Below are positions 1 through 5,463 of a stretch of 14,036 nt of DNA, piece after piece. Origin of the DNA: an uncultured Bacteroidales bacterium. GTDB taxonomy: Bacteria; Bacteroidota; Bacteroidia; Bacteroidales; P3. The notes below the pieces were generated by a model. It saw nothing but the letters and a program-made list of their open reading frames with translations, had not been told where the DNA came from and made no database searches. Where the stretch lies: NCBI GenBank assembly GCA_947176325.1, contig CAMWQD010000008.1, positions 1-14,036 of the forward strand, in the 5' to 3' direction. How positions within the stretch are numbered: the stretch's first letter is position 1; the number at the start of each line of letters is the position of its first letter. The translations under genes were made by a program, and so were the position numbers.

Positions 1-984
1 GGCCCTCAGGTTTTTATGACCGCACTCCGGAACATGGCTTTGGCGCAGGCTCTCGAACGTAAGGATGCCGGGCAGGTTGCCAAGATCGCGGAAACGAACA
101 AGGATCAAATCCCCGCCATTTTCAAGGATTACGATTTTGACGTGAACCGCGAAATGGTGGCCCGTATGCTCGAATTCTATTATAGAAACGTGGATGCGGA
201 ACTCCAGTCTGCCGATTTCCGCGCTTTTGTGGCCAAGAATAAGGAAAATTTCGACGCCATCGCCGACAACATGATGGCGAACTCGGTTTTCGCCACGCCT
301 GAAAAATACGAGGCATTCCTCAACAAACCCGATTTGAAGAAATTGCAGAACGACCCCGTTTATAAATGGGCGATGTCTATCCGCGATGCTTGGGCTGCGA
401 ACATGAATGCCGAAGCTTGGGCGAAGGCTCGCGAAAGCCAGCAGAAGAACCTGCGTCTGTTCGTGAAAGGAATCCGCGAAATGAACGCCGACAAGGCCTA
501 TGCGCCCGACGCCAACCTGACGATGCGTCTCAGCTACGGCACCGTGCAGGATTACGCGCCCGCCGATGCGGTTCACTATAACTACATCACCACGATCGAG
601 GGCGTGATGCAGAAAGAAGATCCGGGCAATCCCGACTTTATCGTACCCGCCCGCCTCAAGGAACTCTACAACGCCAAAGACTACGGTCAATACGGCGACA
701 GCACGCTGGTAGTGTGCTTCCTTACCACCAACGACATCACGGGCGGTAACTCGGGCAGCCCCGTCATCAACGCCAAGGGCGAATTGATCGGCCTTGCTTT
801 CGACGGCAACTGGGAAGCCATGAGCGGGGACATCTATTACGAACCCAACCTGCAACGCACCATTTGCGTGGATTCGCGCTACGTGCTGTTCATCATCGAC
901 AAATTTGCCGGCGCCACCAACCTTATCGACGAGCTTACCATCGTAAAGGAAAGGGTTGACGCGCCCGAAACCACTCAGGAATAA
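1..984 (+). CDS. S46 family dipeptidyl-peptidase, DPP7-like (C-terminal part, 5' truncated)
   Basis: The reading frame is open from base 1, so the start lies outside the window; 327 residues remain of a family usually near 710-730. S46 enzymes are periplasmic or outer-membrane-associated exopeptidases that remove dipeptides from the N-terminus of peptides in amino-acid-fermenting Bacteroidota. The chymotrypsin-like serine motif GGNSGSPV is present, with the nucleophile Ser at fragment residue 251 (codon 751-753). The catalytic His and Asp would be upstream and are not seen. The residue 18 positions after the Ser, equivalent to position 673 in the Porphyromonas enzymes, is Gly (codon 805-807) in FDGNWEAMSGDI. 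In the literature Gly there marks DPP7 (hydrophobic P1) and Arg or Ser marks DPP11 (acidic P1), so DPP7-type specificity is inferred. The C-terminal VDSRYVLFIIDKFAGA is typical of the family. It stops 31 bp before the DUF349 gene on the same strand. Family assignment is sure; subtype is moderately sure. Confidence 0.93.
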   Translation, partial: GPQVFMTALRNMALAQALERKDAGQVAKIAETNKDQIPAIFKDYDFDVNREMVARMLEFYYRNVDAELQSADFRAFVAKNKENFDAIADNMMANSVFATPEKYEAFLNKPDLKKLQNDPVYKWAMSIRDAWAANMNAEAWAKARESQQKNLRLFVKGIREMNADKAYAPDANLTMRLSYGTVQDYAPADAVHYNYITTIEGVMQKEDPGNPDFIVPARLKELYNAKDYGQYGDSTLVVCFLTTNDITGGNSGSPVINAKGELIGLAFDGNWEAMSGDIYYEPNLQRTICVDSRYVLFIIDKFAGATNLIDELTIVKERVDAPETTQE

Positions 985-1015
985 TTTTACGACCCACCCC
1001 TACAATCACAAAGAC

Positions 1016-2899
1016 ATGGACCCACAGACCCATACAGAAGAAGAAAAAGTGAATCTGAACCAATTGGAGCAGATTGCCGCCCAGCAGCGGGAGGAGGCCG
1101 AAGAAGCGGCCGAAGAGAAAGCCAGCGGAGAATCGCATCCGGATGCGCAGAGCGACCCGAAAACCGAGGAACCGAAAGAGTTGAGCGAAGCCGAAATCGG
1201 CGAGCTCTCGGCCTTGGAACGCAAGGAGTTGGTGGAGCGTCTGGAGAGGCTTTTTGCGGAGGGACAGCTGGAGGCTTCCAAGAACATGGTGGCTTTGTTG
1301 CGTATCAAGTATAAGGAAAAGACAGGGGTGGAGCGTAAGCAGGCCTTGGACAAGTTTGTGGAAGAGGGGGGAGACAAGGCCGACTTCAAGTTCGAGGACG
1401 AACTTGAACAACGCTTCGATGCGGTGGGGCGCAAAATCCGCGAATACCACAAGAAGAAGCGCGAGGATTTGGAACGCCTTATGGCGGAGAACCTCAAGAA
1501 GAAGCAGGCGTTGCTGGACGAATTGAAAGGATTGATTGAGGAGGACAAACCGCTCAAGCAGACCTACGATGCGTTTAACCGTCTCACCGAAACGTGGAAG
1601 GAAATCAAGCCTATCGCCCGTGCCGAATCGAACAACCTGTGGCAGAGCTACCACTTCCTGGTGGAGAAATTCTTTGAGAAGGTTCGCATCAACAACGAGT
1701 TGCGCGACCTCGACTACAAGAAGAACTTGGAAGCCAAATTGCAGTTGTGCGAGGAGGCCGAGAGTCTGATGCTGGAAGAGTCGATTGCCAAGGTTTCGCG
1801 CAGTCTGCATGCCTTGCACGACCGCTGGAAGGAAATAGGACCCGTGGTGGCGGAGAAGAAGGACGAGATTTGGGAAAGGTTCAAGGCCGCGTCGGATGCC
1901 ATTCTGCAAAAGCGGAAGGAGTATTACGACAAGATGCAGGCGGAAATGGAGAAGAATCTTTTGGCGAAGAAGGCTCTTTGCGAAAAGGCGGAGGCTTTGC
2001 TTGCCGAGAGTGAGCGCGGTGCCAAGCAGTGGAACGAGGCTTCGACGCAGGTGGACGAGTTGATGAAGCTTTGGAAGAGCATTGGCCGTGCGCCCCAAAG
2101 CGAGAACGATGCCATTTGGGAAAGGTTCCGCAGTAGTCTGAATGCGTTTTTTGAGGCGAAGAATGAATTTTTCGACAAGAAACGCGACGAGCAGAACAAT
2201 AACTACAACCTCAAGGTGGACTTGTGCGTCAAGGCCGAGAATATAGCCGAGCAGCGTACCGATTTCAAGGCGGCCACGGCAGACATCCTTAAATTGCAGC
2301 AGCAGTGGAAGGAAATAGGGCCGGTGCCGCATCGTCTTTCCGACAAGATTTGGAAGCGTTTCCGCACCGCGTGCGATGCGTTCTTCCAGCGCAAGGCCGA
2401 GTATTTCGAGGGCATGCGCAGCAGTCAGGATGCCAACAAGACCGCCAAGGAAGCCTTGATAGAGGAGGCGAAGAAGATTGTGGTGGAGGGCAAGGAGTCG
2501 TTGATGACGGCGGTGAAGGATTTGCAGCGCCGCTGGACGGAGATAGGCCATGTGCCCATGAAGGACAAAGAACGTCTGTATGCCGATTTCCGTGCGGCGA
2601 TAGACGAGAAGTTCAAGGCCTTGGGAGAGAAGGTTCCGAGCCGTGCCGTGCGCGATTTCGCAGGCATAGAAACCGCCGAGGACGCGGCCAAGATGAGCGG
2701 GCGCGAGGTGTCGGACTTGCGGAACCGGATTCAGAAAATCAACAACGATATCACGCTTTGGGAAAACAATATGGGCTTTATCTCGAAGTCGAAGAGTTCG
2801 GAGGTGCTGCGGCGTGAATTCGAGAAGAAGATCGAACACGCGCGTCAGGATTTGGCTTTGTTGGAAGCCAAGTTGAAATTGGTGAATCAGGGCAAGTAA
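1016..2899 (+). CDS. DUF349 repeat protein (627 aa), function unknown
   Basis: A cytoplasmic protein with no signal peptide or membrane segment. Residues 1-65 are rich in Glu. Five DUF349 units follow, each opening with a W-(K/T)-(E/S)-I motif at Trp194, Trp271, Trp353, Trp431 and Trp507 (period about 78 residues) and continuing into helices such as DEIWERFKAASDA and DKIWKRFRTACDAFF. Residues about 565-627 form a charged helical tail that looks like a coiled coil. I know of no established biochemical role for the family; the repeats suggest an elongated alpha-helical scaffold or nucleic-acid/ribosome binder, which is inference. The ATG at 1016 is chosen because the sequence from there (MDPQTHTEEEK) has the expected acidic start; an in-frame TTG at 956 would overlap the S46 gene and add an unlikely 20 residues. 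The stop TAA shares its last A with the ATG of trmD, which implies translational coupling. Confidence 0.93.
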   Translation: MDPQTHTEEEKVNLNQLEQIAAQQREEAEEAAEEKASGESHPDAQSDPKTEEPKELSEAEIGELSALERKELVERLERLFAEGQLEASKNMVALLRIKYKEKTGVERKQALDKFVEEGGDKADFKFEDELEQRFDAVGRKIREYHKKKREDLERLMAENLKKKQALLDELKGLIEEDKPLKQTYDAFNRLTETWKEIKPIARAESNNLWQSYHFLVEKFFEKVRINNELRDLDYKKNLEAKLQLCEEAESLMLEESIAKVSRSLHALHDRWKEIGPVVAEKKDEIWERFKAASDAILQKRKEYYDKMQAEMEKNLLAKKALCEKAEALLAESERGAKQWNEASTQVDELMKLWKSIGRAPQSENDAIWERFRSSLNAFFEAKNEFFDKKRDEQNNNYNLKVDLCVKAENIAEQRTDFKAATADILKLQQQWKEIGPVPHRLSDKIWKRFRTACDAFFQRKAEYFEGMRSSQDANKTAKEALIEEAKKIVVEGKESLMTAVKDLQRRWTEIGHVPMKDKERLYADFRAAIDEKFKALGEKVPSRAVRDFAGIETAEDAAKMSGREVSDLRNRIQKINNDITLWENNMGFISKSKSSEVLRREFEKKIEHARQDLALLEAKLKLVNQGK

Positions 2900-3582
2900 T
2901 GAGAATCGATATCATCAGCCTTTTTCCCGAGATGTTCGCGGGATTTCTGGAGTCTTCCATACCCCTGCGCGCCCGGAAGAAAGGCTTTCTTGACTTGCAG
3001 TTGCACAATCTGCGCGACTACAGCACCAACCGCTACAAGTCGGTGGACGACTATCCCTATGGGGGAGGGGCGGGCATGGTGATTGGCATCGAGCCCGTGG
3101 ACAGGTGCATTTCGGCCTTGAAAGCCGAGCGCGATTACGATGAAGTGATCTTTACCTCGCCCGATGCGCCCGTGCTCGACCAGCCCACGGCCAACACCCT
3201 TTCGCTATGCAAGAACATCATCATTCTTTGCGGTCATTATAAAGGTGTGGACGAGCGAATTCGCGAACATCTCATCACGCGCGAAATCTCGATAGGCGAT
3301 TATGTGCTTTCGGGCGGGGAACTGGCGGCGGCGGTGATAACCGATGCCGTGGTGCGGCTCATTCCGGGTGTGTTGAACGACGAGACCTCGGCTTTGAGCG
3401 ACTCGTTTCAGAACGGCCTGCTTTCGCCTCCCGTCTATACACGTCCTCCCGAATACAAAGGTTGGAAAGTGCCCGAAGTATTGTTGGGCGGCAACGACCG
3501 TCTTAAAGAACAATGGCGCTACGAACAGGCGTTGGCGCGTACACGGGAACGCCGTCCCTCCATGTTGGGCGATAACGACTAA
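2899..3582 (+). CDS. trmD: tRNA (guanine-N1)-methyltransferase TrmD
   Basis: TrmD uses S-adenosylmethionine to methylate G37 next to the anticodon of tRNAs reading CNN codons, preventing +1 frameshifts. The 227-residue protein is the usual length for this phylum and a little shorter than the E. coli enzyme. It begins MRIDIISLFPEMF and shows the SPOUT knot motifs in order: PYGGGAGM (53-60), CGHYKGVDER (111-120) and SIGDYVLSGGEL (131-142). Arg153 and Asp168 (in SDSF) match E. coli Arg154 and the catalytic base Asp169. The usual SGNH-like motif near the C-terminus reads GGND (197-200), a mild deviation. The start codon overlaps the DUF349 stop by one base (TAATG). There is no Shine-Dalgarno site, so translation probably depends on reinitiation. 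The stop overlaps the stop of convergent smpB. Confidence 0.98.
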   Translation: MRIDIISLFPEMFAGFLESSIPLRARKKGFLDLQLHNLRDYSTNRYKSVDDYPYGGGAGMVIGIEPVDRCISALKAERDYDEVIFTSPDAPVLDQPTANTLSLCKNIIILCGHYKGVDERIREHLITREISIGDYVLSGGELAAAVITDAVVRLIPGVLNDETSALSDSFQNGLLSPPVYTRPPEYKGWKVPEVLLGGNDRLKEQWRYEQALARTRERRPSMLGDND

Positions 3583-4049
3583 ACCCGTATTTTTTCCCGG
3601 TTCATCGCCCGGTTCAGATCTTTTTCCTTGATAGATTCGCGCTTGTCGTAGAGTTTCTTGCCGCGCGCGAGCGCGATTTCCAATTTGGCGCGTCCGTTTT
3701 CGTCTATGAACAGGCGCACGGGAATAATCGTGAATCCCTTTTCCTTCACCTTGCTCTGCAATTTGTGGAGTTCGCGCTTGTTGAGAAGCAGTTTGCGCTC
3801 GCGGCGGGCCAAATGATTATAGGCCGAACCGTGACTGTATTCGGCTATATGCATATTGCGGACGAAGAGTTCTCTCCCGTTCAGTCCGCCGAAAGCGCAG
3901 AAAGCCTCGTTGATGCTTGCCTTACTCTCGCGCAACGACTTGATTTCGGTGCCGAAAAGTGCAATGCCCGCCGTATAGCGGTCTACCAAAAAGAATTGGA
4001 ATTCCGCTTTCTTGTTCTTGATGACGATGTCCGACTTAAGACGGGGCAT
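3579..4049 (-). CDS. smpB: SsrA-binding protein SmpB
   Basis: SmpB binds tmRNA (SsrA) and carries it to ribosomes stalled on broken messages, where trans-translation tags the nascent chain for proteolysis. The 156-residue length is typical. Family signatures are all present: the N-terminal beta-barrel with AGIALFGTEIKSLRESKASI, then YSHGSAYNHLARRERKLLL, then IPVRLFIDENGRAKLEIALARGKK, and the basic C-terminal tail LYDKRESIKEKDLNRAMNRE, which inserts into the decoding centre. It starts 27 bp after the stop of the phosphohexomutase gene on the same strand, so it is probably the last gene of a clpC-mutase-smpB transcript. Its TAG stop (3579-3581) overlaps the trmD TAA (3580-3582) tail to tail, so no dedicated terminator fits between the two genes. 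No Shine-Dalgarno site is visible. The tmRNA gene ssrA is not in the window. Confidence 0.98.
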   Translation of the reverse strand: MPRLKSDIVIKNKKAEFQFFLVDRYTAGIALFGTEIKSLRESKASINEAFCAFGGLNGRELFVRNMHIAEYSHGSAYNHLARRERKLLLNKRELHKLQSKVKEKGFTIIPVRLFIDENGRAKLEIALARGKKLYDKRESIKEKDLNRAMNREKIRV

Positions 4050-4076
4050 AAAGGCTGCGTATTGAAGGTGAGTGAA

Positions 4077-5426
4077 TTATTCGGCAAATCCGGCGATAAT
4101 CCGCTTGGCCTGTTCCAGCTTCTTCTGCAACAGACTGTCGGTGGTCGCCTCCATAATCAGGCGCAGGTAGGGTTCGGTGTTCGAAGGACGGATGTTGAAC
4201 CACCAATCCTTGAATTCGATGCGGTAGCCGTCGAAATCGTAGAAAGCCGTGGGTTTCTCTTCGGCGCAGAAGAATTCCCGTACCGCTTCCATAGCCTCTT
4301 TCTTGCGGTCTAACTTAAAGTTCACTTCACCCGAATTGGCAAAGGTGGCAATCGAATCAATCACCTCCGACACCTTCTTGCCCGCTTTCTTATAGCGGCC
4401 GAAAATGCCTAAGAGAATGCTGCACGCCATGAGGCCCGAGTCGGAATAGTTGAAGTCGCGGAAATAGTAATGTCCCGCCAGCTCGCCGCCGTAGATGCCG
4501 TCGATTTCGCGAAGCTTGAGCGCGGCATAGGCACGCCCCACCCGCCACATGTCCATTTCGGAGCCGTATTTCTCCACATAGACACGCACGGCTTTCGAGG
4601 TGCGGATATCTTGCAATACCTTTCCTTTCAATCCTTTTTCTTTCAGGAAATAATCTCCCAACACGGCAATCATCAGGTCGGGGGAAATGAAGCGCGATTT
4701 TTCGTCCACAAACATCACCCGGTCGGCATCGCCGTCGAAAATCACGCCTATGTCGGCTTTGGTTTCCTGCACAAGACGGCAGATGTCCTTGATGTTTTCG
4801 GGTTCCAGCGGGTTGGCCTCGTGATTGGGGAAGGTGCCGTCCAGTTCATCATACATATAGACGGGCTTGTTTCCCAAGAGGTCGTGAATGAAAATCGAAC
4901 TCATGCCGTTGCTGCAATCCACGGCAATCTTGAGCAAATCGGCATCGGGGCTCACCCATTTCTTCTGAAAGGCAAGGTATTCGGACTTCTTGTCGAAAGG
5001 CACCGTCTTGCCCTTTTCGGAGGCCGGCAGCACCACTCTTTCCTGAAGCCAGCGCTCCAACTGACCCAAGCCGGTGTCGAAGCCCACGGGCAGCGCGTTC
5101 TCGCGCGAAATTTTAAGGCCGTTGTATTCCTTGGGATTGTGCGAGGCGGTAATCATCACCGACGCCTTGAAATCGAATTCGGCGGTGGCCCAATAAACCA
5201 TGGGCGTGGTGCTGATGCCCAAGTCGTATACATCGGCGCCGGCATCTTCGATACCCTTGCTCAGATAGGCGAAGATTTCGGGCGAGGATTCCCGCACGTC
5301 GCGTCCCACCAGCACTTTCTTGGTATGGAGCAGTTCGGGCAGGAAGAACCCGATTTTATATACATCGTCTTTGTTGAAGTCGCGGTTGTAGACCCCGCGG
5401 ATGTCGTAGGCTTTAAAGGCTCCCAT
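4077..5426 (-). CDS. Phosphomannomutase/phosphoglucomutase (alpha-D-phosphohexomutase family)
   Basis: A cytoplasmic enzyme that interconverts hexose 1- and 6-phosphates (mannose or glucose), feeding sugar-nucleotide synthesis for capsule, LPS and glycoprotein glycans. The 449-residue protein starts MGAFKAYDIRGVYN, the normal N-terminus of the family. The longer open frame, reaching 5594 inside clpC, adds 56 residues without family character and was not used. The four active-site loops are present: the phosphoserine loop TASHNP with Ser95, the Mg-binding loop DGDADR (231-236), the sugar-binding loop GGELAGHYYF (313-322) and the phosphate-binding loop RPSNTEPYLR (413-422). Two residues differ from Pseudomonas AlgC: the His of the VGHS motif is Arg (WRVGRAY, 294-300), and the Ser of GEMSGH is Ala (GELAGH). 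From memory both look like Bacteroidales norms. It lies 37 bp after clpC and 27 bp before smpB. Substrate preference cannot be read from sequence, so no gene symbol is given. Confidence 0.93.
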   Translation of the reverse strand: MGAFKAYDIRGVYNRDFNKDDVYKIGFFLPELLHTKKVLVGRDVRESSPEIFAYLSKGIEDAGADVYDLGISTTPMVYWATAEFDFKASVMITASHNPKEYNGLKISRENALPVGFDTGLGQLERWLQERVVLPASEKGKTVPFDKKSEYLAFQKKWVSPDADLLKIAVDCSNGMSSIFIHDLLGNKPVYMYDELDGTFPNHEANPLEPENIKDICRLVQETKADIGVIFDGDADRVMFVDEKSRFISPDLMIAVLGDYFLKEKGLKGKVLQDIRTSKAVRVYVEKYGSEMDMWRVGRAYAALKLREIDGIYGGELAGHYYFRDFNYSDSGLMACSILLGIFGRYKKAGKKVSEVIDSIATFANSGEVNFKLDRKKEAMEAVREFFCAEEKPTAFYDFDGYRIEFKDWWFNIRPSNTEPYLRLIMEATTDSLLQKKLEQAKRIIAGFAE

Positions 5427-5463
5427 AGCGTTATTGCATTTTATTCGTGAATGCGAAGATACA

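Noticed and set aside
956..1015. TTG-started 20-residue extension of the DUF349 protein
   Set aside because: It would overlap the end of the S46 gene, lacks family character, and ATG at 1016 gives a normal N-terminus.
935..2839. 634-codon minus-strand open frame opposite the DUF349 gene
   Set aside because: It lies codon-on-codon against a well-supported gene and its composition follows from that gene's codon bias; no recognisable domain.
3582..3602. Possible hairpin AACC...GGTT at the trmD/smpB junction as terminator
   Set aside because: Only 4 bp pair without mismatch, the T-run is in the loop, and none follows the stem.
3596..3616. Direct repeat CCCGGTTCA x2 at a 12-bp period
   Set aside because: It codes the NRAMNRE repeat in the SmpB C-terminal tail, so it is explained by protein sequence.
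5427..5463. Internal promoter before the phosphohexomutase gene (TATCTTCG on the minus strand)
   Set aside because: One mismatch to the -7 box, but no TTTG about 20 nt upstream; co-transcription with clpC is simpler.
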